DNA from: Brevibacillus sp051967035
GTDB taxonomy: Bacteria; Bacillota; Bacilli; Brevibacillales; Brevibacillaceae
DNA: 64,000 nt
NCBI RefSeq assembly: GCF_051967035.1
Contig: NZ_JBQCKK010000007.1
Span: 62,001-126,000, forward strand
Reading direction: 5' to 3'
Shown in pieces: positions 35,079-43,045 of this stretch. Positions within the stretch are counted from its first letter, which is position 1. The number at the start of each line of letters is the position of its first letter. Both the position numbers and the translations under genes were made by a program. Under the pieces are notes generated by a model. That model worked only from the letters and a program-made list of their open reading frames with translations, was not told where the DNA came from and searched no databases.

Positions 35079-35181
35079 CTTCTTTCCACCCTCCTGCTTG
35101 CTTTTTCCAGCACTTTTGTATGCATCAACTTTCTTTTATTAGCATACAATGCTTGAAAGGCAGCGGAAAGGACGATCATCT

Positions 35182-35322
35182 ATGAACATTTACGAACGAG
35201 ACGGCATCTTTGTCGCCGAAACGCAGTTTCAATCGGAGCAGGTTGTCATCTTCGCCAAATCGTGGGAAGAAGCCAAGGAAAAGTTGCTGATGCGGCTTTT
35301 GGTCCTGGAAATGATTGGGTGA
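35182..35322 (+). CDS. Small hypothetical protein, 46 residues
   Basis: A short open frame (MNIYERDGIFVAETQFQSEQ, then VVIFAKSWEEAKEKLLMRLLVLEMIG) with GGAAAGGA about nine bases upstream. The strand-helix pattern and the clean terminator at 35326 directly after the stop support a real gene. I do not recognise the family. Confidence 0.55.
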   Translation: MNIYERDGIFVAETQFQSEQVVIFAKSWEEAKEKLLMRLLVLEMIG

Positions 35323-35325
35323 AAC

Positions 35326-35358
35326 AAAAGCAGGTCGCTCCTCATGACCTGCTTTTTT
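35326..35358 (+). terminator. Terminator after the 46-residue gene
   Basis: AAAAGCAGGTC pairs with GACCTGCTTTT around a 9-base loop and is followed by T residues. Confidence 0.9.
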
Positions 35359-35420
35359 CCCCTCTCTCCCCTCGGTCGCGCCTTTCCCCATGGCAAAACG
35401 GCAAGGAGTTAGCACGATCC

Positions 35421-36482
35421 ATGACCATCACAACCATGCCCTCTCTCGACCGCCAAGAACTCGTCGCACAAATCCGACAGCAAACCGCCGAAGCCAATCG
35501 CAACAATGTCACCCGCACGCGGGCGTATCTCGATTTTTACCGCCAGCACCAGGAGGTCCACTGGGCGTTGCTTGCCCATCTCGTCTCGCGCAACGGCGGA
35601 TGGAATATGACCGATCTGAAAGGCGAATGGATTCCCGCCATCATGGACGAAGCGGAGATCGAGCCGTTTTTCTGGATGCTGGAGAGAAGCAACTGGCTGA
35701 TTTTTTACGATGCCTACCCGCAGCTACTCCTGTATGCCGAGATGAAACGGCGCGGCGAGGACTTGACTTCGCTGCTCGCACCGCTTGGCGTCTCTGTGTT
35801 TATGCAGCCGTACTGGCAGGATTTCCTCACGTCAGGCGACAGCTCGCGGCTCACCCGCGCCCTGATCGTCAATGAGCAGCAATATATCGAGCAGCGCGTC
35901 GTACATAAACCGTTTACGATGAAACGCATTTTTTCCACGTATGCGTTTTTTACCCAATCGCTTTTTTCTCTCAACCAGATTTTGTTTCCCTACAAGGCGC
36001 ACCCTACGGACAAAAGACTGAGTATCGCCGGAGTGAACGTCCATCATTTTTCCGATCTCACCCAGCGCATTACCATCGGAAAGGCGTTGTACCAGCTTCT
36101 GTTCGCGGATCGCGAGCGACTGGAAAAAATGAGCGCGTTTTGCACGCGCATCCCGCATACCGGCTCGCGCGCAGACTATTGGCCGCATCTGTTCACACCG
36201 CACCGCCGCTCGGGGCAAGCGGACGACGGATACAAGCTGCGACTGGATGGCGAGAATCTGATTGCCGGACAGCCCAAGCTGTACAGTCCTTTTTTGCAGG
36301 CCGCCTGGGCAGACGTCGGGCACGATCCTGCCGATGGCACAGACTGGTTCCGGTTCCGGGACGAAAAATGGCATCAGGAGGTGGAAAAGCCCGCGCAGCT
36401 ACCCGCGATTGACGCCGCCTCGTACATGCGGGCTTTGCACTGGATGGAATACGGCGTAAAATTGGTGACAACGTTCACCTGA
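35421..36482 (+). CDS. DUF2515 family protein (YppC-like)
   Basis: A 353-residue protein with the DUF2515 signature seen in Bacillus YppC: NNVTRTRAYLDFYRQHQEVHWALLAHLVSRNGGWNMTDLKG near the start, followed by FFWMLERSNWLIFYDAYPQLLLYAEM, and HPTGSRADYWPHLF-like HTGSRADYWPHLF. It is soluble and helical with no membrane segment. Start ATG at 35421 with AAGGAG 14 bases upstream; upstream frame has no support. It is followed 26 bases later by a putative glycosidase-like gene on the same strand, likely one transcript. Biochemical role unknown. Confidence 0.8.
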   Translation: MTITTMPSLDRQELVAQIRQQTAEANRNNVTRTRAYLDFYRQHQEVHWALLAHLVSRNGGWNMTDLKGEWIPAIMDEAEIEPFFWMLERSNWLIFYDAYPQLLLYAEMKRRGEDLTSLLAPLGVSVFMQPYWQDFLTSGDSSRLTRALIVNEQQYIEQRVVHKPFTMKRIFSTYAFFTQSLFSLNQILFPYKAHPTDKRLSIAGVNVHHFSDLTQRITIGKALYQLLFADRERLEKMSAFCTRIPHTGSRADYWPHLFTPHRRSGQADDGYKLRLDGENLIAGQPKLYSPFLQAAWADVGHDPADGTDWFRFRDEKWHQEVEKPAQLPAIDAASYMRALHWMEYGVKLVTTFT

Positions 36483-36508
36483 GACCTGAGAATGGAGGCC
36501 ACACCTCT

Positions 36509-37447
36509 ATGTACGACGCCCGCAGCGATCTGCTTGCCCATCAACGTGACTACCTGTTGTCCTGCCAGCTTCCTGGCGGGGCTTTTCTGCTGGGACCTGG
36601 CCGGGATCAGATCAATCCGTATTTTGCCAATCTGGCCTTGATCGCCCTTCTCCGGCTACAAGAGTGGGAAGCCGTCCGCTCTTACATGGATTGGTACGTG
36701 CAGCATTTGAATGCGGACGGCTACATCAACGACTTTCGCCTCGATCGCGGGCAAGAGCTCGACACGGGGGCAGCGGACAGCGAAGACAGCTACCACGCGA
36801 CCTTTTTCTCGCTCGTCGCGGAGTGGACACATCGCACGGGCGATTGCTCCTGGCTCGCAGCCAACCAGGAAGTGCTCGCCTACATGCTGCAAGGAATAGC
36901 CCGGCTACAGCAAAAGGACGGCCTGACCTGGGCCAAACATTCGTTTCGCGTCAAATACTTGATGGACAATTGCGAGGTCGCCAAAGGACTGGACGACGCG
37001 CACTTCCTGTTTGCCTTGCTTGGCGACGAGCTGCTGGCACAGGAGGCTTCCGTGCGCGCCGCCGCCTGCAAGACCGGAATTGCCGGTATGTACAGCCGCC
37101 TGCGCCGTTCGTACGCGATGTACGACCGCTCCCATCCCGGCTGGCGAAAATGGTATCCGGATGTCACCTCCCAGGCGTTTCCCATCGTCTACCGCTTGTG
37201 CGAGCCCGCTGTCGGCTCGATGCTCTATGAGCGGATCACGAAAGCATTTCCCCGCTTCGATGCGTTTGAGACTGGCGACATGTATCCGTGGATGGTCATG
37301 GGCGTGTGCGCCCGCAGGATGGGGGACGAAGAGCGCGTAGGCCATATGCTCGCCGTTGCGACAGACTTGTACATATCCGGCCCGCGCCAGCCTTACTGGC
37401 TGATTCACGAGGCGGGACGGTTCGTGGAGTTGTTGCTCGGCGAGTAG
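36509..37447 (+). CDS. Six-hairpin (alpha/alpha6-barrel) glycosidase-like protein
   Basis: A 312-residue protein with no signal peptide. Alternating helices and short acidic loops (YFANLALIALLRLQEWEAVRSYMDWYVQHL, then TGAADSEDSYHATFFSLVAEW and YLMDNCEVAKGLDDAHFLF) have the pattern of alpha-toroid glycoside hydrolase-like proteins, and the acidic DSED.YHA cluster is a plausible active-site edge. The family cannot be named from sight. It follows DUF2515 in the same operon and is convergent with the YtpQ-type gene. An intracellular carbohydrate role is inference. Confidence 0.6.
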   Translation: MYDARSDLLAHQRDYLLSCQLPGGAFLLGPGRDQINPYFANLALIALLRLQEWEAVRSYMDWYVQHLNADGYINDFRLDRGQELDTGAADSEDSYHATFFSLVAEWTHRTGDCSWLAANQEVLAYMLQGIARLQQKDGLTWAKHSFRVKYLMDNCEVAKGLDDAHFLFALLGDELLAQEASVRAAACKTGIAGMYSRLRRSYAMYDRSHPGWRKWYPDVTSQAFPIVYRLCEPAVGSMLYERITKAFPRFDAFETGDMYPWMVMGVCARRMGDEERVGHMLAVATDLYISGPRQPYWLIHEAGRFVELLLGE

Positions 37448-37469
37448 GAGAATTCGTTTCCTCCATACA

Positions 37470-37499
37470 AAAAGCGCGAGAGACATTCCCGCGCTTTTA
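37470..37499. terminator. Terminator between convergent operons
   Basis: AAAAGCGCG pairs with CGCGCTTTT around an 11-base loop, flanked by A- and T-tracts on both strands, between genes ending at 37447 and 37497. Confidence 0.85.
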
Positions 37500-38087
37500 C
37501 TTGTTTTTCGGTTTGTTATCCGTATCGTGCGAGACGACGAGAAACGGCGTCAGCTCTCCATCCTCCCAGAAAAACGGCAGGACGGCAATCGGCACCTGGC
37601 CCTTGGAGGCGAAATCGTACGTCAGGCGGGCGAGCAAATTCGCGCCGACTTCCCCGGTCATGTCCGCGACAATCAGCACATCCTGATGCGGAATGGCTAC
37701 GCCGAGCGAGTCTCCCTGTTTTTCCTGGTCAAACCGGCGCAATAGCGAATCGAGGAGAATCCGGCTTGCCGCGTAGCCGTCCGGCGGGCTGATAAAATGA
37801 ATCCGGTTGCCCGCCACCTCCTGCGTTTTCACCGTGTACGGCAGCTTTTGCAAATTGTCCATCGCGTACTGGTGAAGCTGTTCGTTTGTCCAGCCGGACT
37901 GAGCGAGCATGCCCGTCTCAATCAGCGCATAGCCTTCTCCCCGGTCAAGCGCGTACAGCACGCGCGTGTCTGCGGTGTGCTCCCGGACGACAAAGCGACC
38001 GGGAAACTTCTCGACGAGCGAGGCATGGCGCAGGACAGGGTACACGTTTTGTTCCTGCCCGATCAGCGTCCGTCCTTTTTCCTGCAT
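37497..38087 (-). CDS. DUF1444 family protein (YtpQ-like)
   Basis: A 196-residue protein. The sequence VYPVLRHASLVEKFPGRFVVREHTADTRVLYALDRGEGYALI with the later NLLARLTYDFASKGQVPIAVLPFFW fits DUF1444, found as YtpQ in Bacillus. The start is ATG at 38087 with AAGGAGG about 11 bases upstream; the GTG at 38117 lies inside the DUF3900 end and lacks a site. It follows the DUF3900 gene and probably shares its transcript. Function unknown. Confidence 0.75.
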   Translation of the reverse strand: MQEKGRTLIGQEQNVYPVLRHASLVEKFPGRFVVREHTADTRVLYALDRGEGYALIETGMLAQSGWTNEQLHQYAMDNLQKLPYTVKTQEVAGNRIHFISPPDGYAASRILLDSLLRRFDQEKQGDSLGVAIPHQDVLIVADMTGEVGANLLARLTYDFASKGQVPIAVLPFFWEDGELTPFLVVSHDTDNKPKNK

Positions 38088-38107
38088 GGCGGTTGTCCCT
38101 CCTTCGT

Positions 38108-39226
38108 TTAGTCCCACGGCGGCGCATCGTCATCGACGCCTGGCACGCTGACCTGCGGCCGGGCGTAGTGGCTGCTGCGCTCCTCGATCTCCCTGACGAC
38201 CTCGGCCAACGATTTTGGCTTCACAAATTCCACCGGAGACACGCCCCGCTCAAACTGGAGCTGCTCCCCCTCCAACACGAGCAAATACCGTCCGTTCACC
38301 TTGGCAATGTGCAAATTCGTGCCGTAATCGGCGAGCAGCGTGCGAATTTGCATGTGATCGAGCTTGAATTTCAGCTCGACCTCCGGCTGGCGGTCGGTAA
38401 TGATCTGCATCGCTTCCATGACCGTCTCGTGCTCCCACTTCTCCGCCAGCTCCCGCTTGGGGCTGGCCGCGATCAGTTCAATCGCTTCTTCCTCCCGCAC
38501 CCTCTCCTCGGATTCCTCGGGATACGTGGATTCGATATGCTGGCGCGCCAAAGAAATGACCTCCTCGGAGACGAGCTGCGTCACCGTTTGCGGATATTCA
38601 ATAAAGCGCAAAAATTCCTCGAAGTAGCGCGCATGGGAAAACTGATGGATTTTCACATGGTACGGGTCGTTCATCCCGGATTCGATCATGTACGGATACA
38701 TCAGCGATTTCATGTTTTTCGCGTTGATCGCCATGCGCACGTTGGAAATCAGGCTCTTTTCATCCGTAATGACCGCCGTTTTCTGTTCGAAATCGCATTT
38801 CAGTATAAACACGTAGCGCTCATCCAAAAGCTCCAGACGCGTGCGCACGACAAGCAGCACGCCGCCCCGCACCTGCGAGGTCCGCAAGTACGACTGCACC
38901 AGCTCCTGGCACGGCTCCTTGCTCTCGCCGGGCGTCTCGGCAGAAAGCAAGCGGTTCAGCAGCGCGTAGTTCGGATTGGAGTCCAGCGGATGTCCCGGCT
39001 CCACCACGAATTGGCCCAGCTTGGTCGGCGTCCCCTCTGTTCTTGGATTCGGGTCGACCTTGCGTTTGGCGATGCGCGCGAACTCCCCGTCCAAAAAATC
39101 GCGAAGCTCGCTGCGCTGATAGTCATCGTGGCCCAAGTGGCGCGTCATCCGCACCTGCTTGATGCCGTCCGCTTCCTCCGGCTGTTCAATCAAATAAAAG
39201 GATACCCAGTCAATGATAAAATTCAT
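38108..39226 (-). CDS. DUF3900-like hypothetical protein
   Basis: A 372-residue protein starting MNFIIDWVSFYLIEQ, resembling DUF3900 proteins of Bacillus. It has a long central alpha/beta region (VRGGVLLVVRTRLELLDERYVFILKCDFEQKTAVITDEKSL), a QIRTLLADYGTNLHIAKVNG segment and an acidic C-terminus ending DDDAPPWD. Start at 39226 has AGGAG 11 bases upstream; the frame from 39352 is unsupported. It is divergent from a protein kinase and followed by the DUF1444 gene. DUF3900 assignment is moderate; function unknown. Confidence 0.65.
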   Translation of the reverse strand: MNFIIDWVSFYLIEQPEEADGIKQVRMTRHLGHDDYQRSELRDFLDGEFARIAKRKVDPNPRTEGTPTKLGQFVVEPGHPLDSNPNYALLNRLLSAETPGESKEPCQELVQSYLRTSQVRGGVLLVVRTRLELLDERYVFILKCDFEQKTAVITDEKSLISNVRMAINAKNMKSLMYPYMIESGMNDPYHVKIHQFSHARYFEEFLRFIEYPQTVTQLVSEEVISLARQHIESTYPEESEERVREEEAIELIAASPKRELAEKWEHETVMEAMQIITDRQPEVELKFKLDHMQIRTLLADYGTNLHIAKVNGRYLLVLEGEQLQFERGVSPVEFVKPKSLAEVVREIEERSSHYARPQVSVPGVDDDAPPWD

Positions 39227-39335
39227 TCCCCGTCGCTCCTGTCTACATGTACCGAACCTGATTATAGCAAACCTGTACAAAAAAAGGTCAGCCTTTTTCC
39301 ATTCGTGGTAAGATGACAACAGGAGGGAAGCGGTT

Positions 39336-40172
39336 ATGTGGACGAAGCTCAAAGAATGGTGGACAAGCGCCTTTCGCGACAGGCCCTATCGCCCTGGCGC
39401 GACGATCGGCGCATACAAGATTCAGCACGTACTCGGGATGGGCAGCTACGGAATCGCCTATCTCGCCACCCACACGCCGACAGGGGACAAGGTCGTGGTC
39501 AAGCAGGTGAAGCCCAGCCTGCGCCATACCCCGAAAGGCGAGGCCATGCAAGCGTATGAGCGCAAGGTGCTGTCCTCCCTGTCCCATCCGCAATTTCCTC
39601 GCTTCGTGGACGCCTTTACGTACCGCGGGGATTCGTTTCTGGCGATGACGTATTTCGCGGGGCCTACCTTGGAGGAGATGCTGTTTGAGCGCGGCATCGT
39701 AGCGGATGAGCGCGAGTGCGCCGGTTACATGCAGCAGATTGGCGAACTCGTGGCTCATCTGCACGACCAGGGACTGATCCATCGCGATGTGCGTATCCCA
39801 AACGTCATCTGGCAAGACGGTCGGCCGTATTTAATCGACTTCGGACTGGCGCGTTTCATCGGCGACAAGCCTACCTACATGGCCGAATCGCTCAACGCCT
39901 ACCCATCGGAAAAGCAGTTGAAGCGCGAAGTGGCACCCTCCAGCGATCTGTACGCACTGGGGCACTTTTTTCTGTTTTTGCTCTACTCCGGTTACTCGCC
40001 CGAGGAAGATGCCCCGGAGCGCAGTTGGGAGGAGGAGCTTTCCCTGTCTCCGGAAATCCGCCGCATGATTCGCAAGCTGCTCCAATTGGACGAGCCTTAT
40101 GGCAGTGTTCGCGAATGGTTGCAGGAGCTTGCGCAGTACCTGGCTGTGCGCTCGGCTGGCGACAAACCCTAG
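39336..40172 (+). CDS. Hanks-type protein kinase
   Basis: A 278-residue cytosolic Ser/Thr kinase. The Gly loop reads VLGMGSYGIAYLA, the ATP Lys is in KVVVKQV, the catalytic loop is LIHRDVRIPNVIW (Asp and Asn present, variant of HRDLKPEN), and the Mg-binding DFG is IDFGLARF. The activation segment is short and has no clear APE. No membrane helix or sensor domain. It resembles YrzF/YbdM-type stand-alone kinases in Bacillus. AGGAGG is nine bases upstream. It is divergent from the DUF3900 gene and terminates at 40176. Confidence 0.88.
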   Translation: MWTKLKEWWTSAFRDRPYRPGATIGAYKIQHVLGMGSYGIAYLATHTPTGDKVVVKQVKPSLRHTPKGEAMQAYERKVLSSLSHPQFPRFVDAFTYRGDSFLAMTYFAGPTLEEMLFERGIVADERECAGYMQQIGELVAHLHDQGLIHRDVRIPNVIWQDGRPYLIDFGLARFIGDKPTYMAESLNAYPSEKQLKREVAPSSDLYALGHFFLFLLYSGYSPEEDAPERSWEEELSLSPEIRRMIRKLLQLDEPYGSVREWLQELAQYLAVRSAGDKP

Positions 40173-40175
40173 ACA

Positions 40176-40218
40176 AAAAGAGCAGGGCACCGCTTGCGGC
40201 GGCTGCTCTGCTCTTTCT
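40176..40218 (+). terminator. Probable terminator after the kinase gene
   Basis: AAAGAGC pairs with GCTCTTT across an imperfect GC-rich stem, followed by TCTCTTTC. It also faces the minus-strand DEAD helicase end, so could serve both. Confidence 0.5.
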
Positions 40219-40222
40219 CTTT

Positions 40223-41506
40223 CTACCTTTTGTTCTGCTTGGTTCCCAAGCCGCCTGTCTGCTGTACCCGCTTTGCAGAGGAAGCGCTTTTTGCGGCAAT
40301 GGGCTTGCCCGCTTCCGGTTTGCGGTCTTGCGGTCTGCCTTTTGCCGCTGGCTTGGCGGATGGCTTGCGCTCCGGTCTCGGGTCTTCCAGGGCACCGTGC
40401 GACATGATTTTTTCCGTAATGGCAAGCTCGGTCTGCTTGGCGAACTTCTGGATGATAAACCGCTCCTGCGGACTGATGATCGAAAAGACCAGGCCGGCGC
40501 GTCCCATCCGGCCCGTACGGCCGCTGCGGTGAATGTACGTATCCGCGTCTGGCGCCGGGTCGTAATGCACGATGCATTCCACTTCCGGTATGTCAATGCC
40601 GCGTGCGGACACATCTGTCGTAATCAATACGGGGAACGCACCGTCCCGGAACTGCTGGAGCGTCCGCGCCCGCTCTTCCTTGGACGCGTCACGATGCAGC
40701 AGCCGGCAGGCCAGATGATGGTAGTTCAGCTTGGAAACAATCTCGTCTACCTTTTCGATTTGATTGACAAACACGATCGAGGAGCGGACATTGACGAGCC
40801 GCAGCAAGCGTCTGAGCGTGTCCACTTTTTTGCGCGGCTCCGACACGAGGTACAGATGGGCGACTCCGGCTGCGCCTTCCGGTGCTTGCGCCCGTACAAG
40901 CGCAGCGTCTTTTGTAAAAACTTGGGCAGCCTCGACAATCTGCTCGGAAATCGTCGCGGAAAACAGCAGGCGCTGCGTGTCGCGCAACGTTTTTTTCATC
41001 ACTTCCTGGACCGGCTTGCCGAAGCCCGCATCGAGCATACGGTCCGCTTCGTCCACGACAACCGTTTTGACTTCGTGTACCTTCAGCTTTCGCTGCTCGA
41101 TCAGCTCCAGCAGACGGCCTGGCGTGGCGACGACCAGCACCGGCTTTTTCTTCAGCCGCTCTACCTGCCGCTTGACGTCGACGCCGCCGATGATCGGAAC
41201 GACCGCATGATCGGCTCCCGGCAACAGCTTTTCGGCTTCTTTGGCAATTTGGACGACCAACTCATGCGTCGGCGCCAGGACGAGCGCCTGCACGTCCTTT
41301 TTATCCAAGTCGATTTTCGTCAAGAGCGGCAACAAGTAGGCTAAGGTTTTGCCTGTCCCTGTCGGGGATTCGACCAAGGCATCCCGCCCGGCCAGTATCA
41401 ACGGAATCGCTTCCGCCTGCACAGGGGTGGGCGTTTCCATTTTTCGTTCGCGCAAAATCGCAACAAGCGGCGCGCTCATCTGTAAATCAGCAAACGTGGT
41501 GCTCAC
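40223..41506 (-). CDS. DEAD-box RNA helicase
   Basis: A 427-residue helicase. Motifs: Q-motif TPVQAEAIPLILAG, Walker A SPTGTGKTL (residue about 47), Ia APTHELV, Ib TPGRLLEL, II VVDEADRML, III SATI, IV to VI FVNQI, TDVSARGIDIPEV and IHRSGRTGRMG. A basic, low-complexity tail (DPRPERKPSAKPAAKGRPQDRK) may bind RNA. GTG start at 41506 with AGGAGGG. It is probably monocistronic. RNA remodelling in cold or ribosome assembly is the usual role of such proteins. Confidence 0.92.
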   Translation of the reverse strand: MSTTFADLQMSAPLVAILRERKMETPTPVQAEAIPLILAGRDALVESPTGTGKTLAYLLPLLTKIDLDKKDVQALVLAPTHELVVQIAKEAEKLLPGADHAVVPIIGGVDVKRQVERLKKKPVLVVATPGRLLELIEQRKLKVHEVKTVVVDEADRMLDAGFGKPVQEVMKKTLRDTQRLLFSATISEQIVEAAQVFTKDAALVRAQAPEGAAGVAHLYLVSEPRKKVDTLRRLLRLVNVRSSIVFVNQIEKVDEIVSKLNYHHLACRLLHRDASKEERARTLQQFRDGAFPVLITTDVSARGIDIPEVECIVHYDPAPDADTYIHRSGRTGRMGRAGLVFSIISPQERFIIQKFAKQTELAITEKIMSHGALEDPRPERKPSAKPAAKGRPQDRKPEAGKPIAAKSASSAKRVQQTGGLGTKQNKR

Positions 41507-41620
41507 AAGAACCCTCCTGGCGTATAGTCATACATTGGGTAAGCTTACCACACTTTGCCCCTGTATAACAGAGGGCCTGGCTCGCGAAAGGCCGCCTGTA
41601 CAGATCGCTGTGCCGGACGT

Positions 41621-41656
41621 GAAAAACAGGCGAAATCCTGGTTCGGACTTCGCCTG
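41621..41656 (-). terminator. Terminator after the 48-residue gene
   Basis: On the minus strand CAGGCGAAGTCC pairs with GGATTTCGCCTG with mismatches and is followed by TTTTT. It lies just past the stop of the small gene at 41664-41810. Confidence 0.7.
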
Positions 41657-41663
41657 ATGTGAG

Positions 41664-41810
41664 TTACCCGTTGTTCGAGTCCTTGCGGGTTTCCTGCTTT
41701 TCCGCCAGGTCGTGACGGTCCCGACTCGTCGTCTGGTTGCGTGTGCCCTTGTCGGGATTGTTCCGATACTCCTCTACTTCCTGTTGAAACGCTTCATCAT
41801 AGCCGCGCAC
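41664..41810 (-). CDS. Small hydrophilic hypothetical protein, 48 residues
   Basis: A short open frame with sequence VRGYDEAFQQEVEEYRNNPD, then KGTRNQTTSRDRHDLAEKQETRKDSNNG. AGGAGG is eight bases before the GTG at 41810; an ATG at 41816 is closer to the site and less likely. It is highly polar and probably disordered, like small spore or stress peptides of Bacillales, but I cannot assign a family. Confidence 0.6.
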   Translation of the reverse strand: MRGYDEAFQQEVEEYRNNPDKGTRNQTTSRDRHDLAEKQETRKDSNNG

Positions 41811-41937
41811 AGCCATCACCTCCTGCCCCTATTTTCCCCCTGGCGATCCTTTATTATTTGGCTGAAACTTTTTCCCCACTCATTCGTCTTCTAGTAGGAA
41901 ACAACGAATTTCATTGGCAGATGGATGTGGAGGATTC

Positions 41938-43002
41938 ATGCAAACCTTATCACGCGCGCGAACGCGCAAGCTAGTAACCCGAAAAAGACCTTGGCGCTGG
42001 GTCAAGCGCCTGATACTTGCGTCGGTCTTGACTTGCACCACGCTTGCCCTGCTCGGTATGCTTTTTCTGTTTGGCACGCGAAGCGGCGAGGAGCTGCGCG
42101 AGTGGGCGGCGGGCACGCTCCTGACGACGCAGCACGACTACTGGGCACCGTACACGTTTTTGCCGGAAGAAAAGCTCAACGCCTTGAAGCAGCAAATCCG
42201 CAACCCGGACGTCATCAACTCCGAGCCGGATGAAACAGCCAGGCCGGAAGAGTCGCCGCAGGAGCAGCCGCTGGTCGAAACGCCGCCGGAAAAGCCGAAG
42301 CAACTGATCGAGGTGGAAGAGATCGACGTATCCAAAGGCAGTTACTACTTCAAAGGAAAAATCATGTACATCCGCGACCCGAAACGGGTCCAATTGGTCG
42401 TCACCAACCGCAAGGACCGCGGCGATCTGCTCGACGAGTTCGTCAAAAAGACAAACGCCATCGGCATCGTCAACGCGAGCGGCTTCTCGGACCCGGATGG
42501 TTACGGAAAAGGCGCCAGAGCGTATGGCCTGGTGATCCACGACGGGAAAATCCTCCAGGGCTACAATCCGAAAAGCGGCGAGACCGCCTTGGGCATCACC
42601 TATGAAGGCAAGCTGATTACCGGCAGCTATACGGCCGAGCAGTTGGTGAAAATGGGTGTTCGCGACGCGATGAGCTTCCGCCCGCAACTGATTGTGAACG
42701 GCAAAAACCTGTTCAAGGACAAGCCCGCGAAAAGCTGGGGCATCCAGCCGCGCACAGCGATTGGGCAAAAAGCGGACGGCACGATCGTCTTCGTCGTCAT
42801 CGACGGCCGCCAGCCTGGCCACTCGATCGGCGCGAGCATGAACGACCTGGCGGAATTGCTGGAAGAGCGCGGCATCGTAACCGCCATGGCGATGGACGGC
42901 GGCTCCAGCTCGATGATGCTGTACAACGGCGAGGCGATTACGAAAACGTCTTGCCCGTATTACCGCGGACGCTACCTCCCGAACGCCTGGGCGGTGATTT
43001 AA
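41938..43002 (+). CDS. Membrane-anchored phosphodiester glycosidase family protein
   Basis: A 354-residue protein with one N-terminal membrane helix (residues about 26-48: LILASVLTCTTLALLGMLFLF). A proline/glutamate-rich linker follows. The NAGPA (phosphodiester glycosidase) domain occupies about 180-354, with INASGFSDPDG, YNPKSGETALGITYEGK, and the terminal AMDGGSSSMMLYNGEAI motif. Start ATG 41938 has GGAGG six bases upstream. The family hydrolyses GlcNAc-type phosphodiesters or acts in exopolysaccharide metabolism; a role in cell envelope glycans is inference. It terminates at 43009. Confidence 0.88.
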   Translation: MQTLSRARTRKLVTRKRPWRWVKRLILASVLTCTTLALLGMLFLFGTRSGEELREWAAGTLLTTQHDYWAPYTFLPEEKLNALKQQIRNPDVINSEPDETARPEESPQEQPLVETPPEKPKQLIEVEEIDVSKGSYYFKGKIMYIRDPKRVQLVVTNRKDRGDLLDEFVKKTNAIGIVNASGFSDPDGYGKGARAYGLVIHDGKILQGYNPKSGETALGITYEGKLITGSYTAEQLVKMGVRDAMSFRPQLIVNGKNLFKDKPAKSWGIQPRTAIGQKADGTIVFVVIDGRQPGHSIGASMNDLAELLEERGIVTAMAMDGGSSSMMLYNGEAITKTSCPYYRGRYLPNAWAVI

Positions 43003-43008
43003 AACGAA

Positions 43009-43043
43009 ACAGGCAGCCCACATGAATGTGGCTGCCTGTTTGT
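43009..43043. terminator. Bidirectional terminator
   Basis: AAACAGGCAGCC pairs perfectly with GGCTGCCTGTTT, with ACAT and ATGT extending the stem, between convergent genes ending at 43002 and 43046. Confidence 0.9.
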
Positions 43044-43045
43044 GT

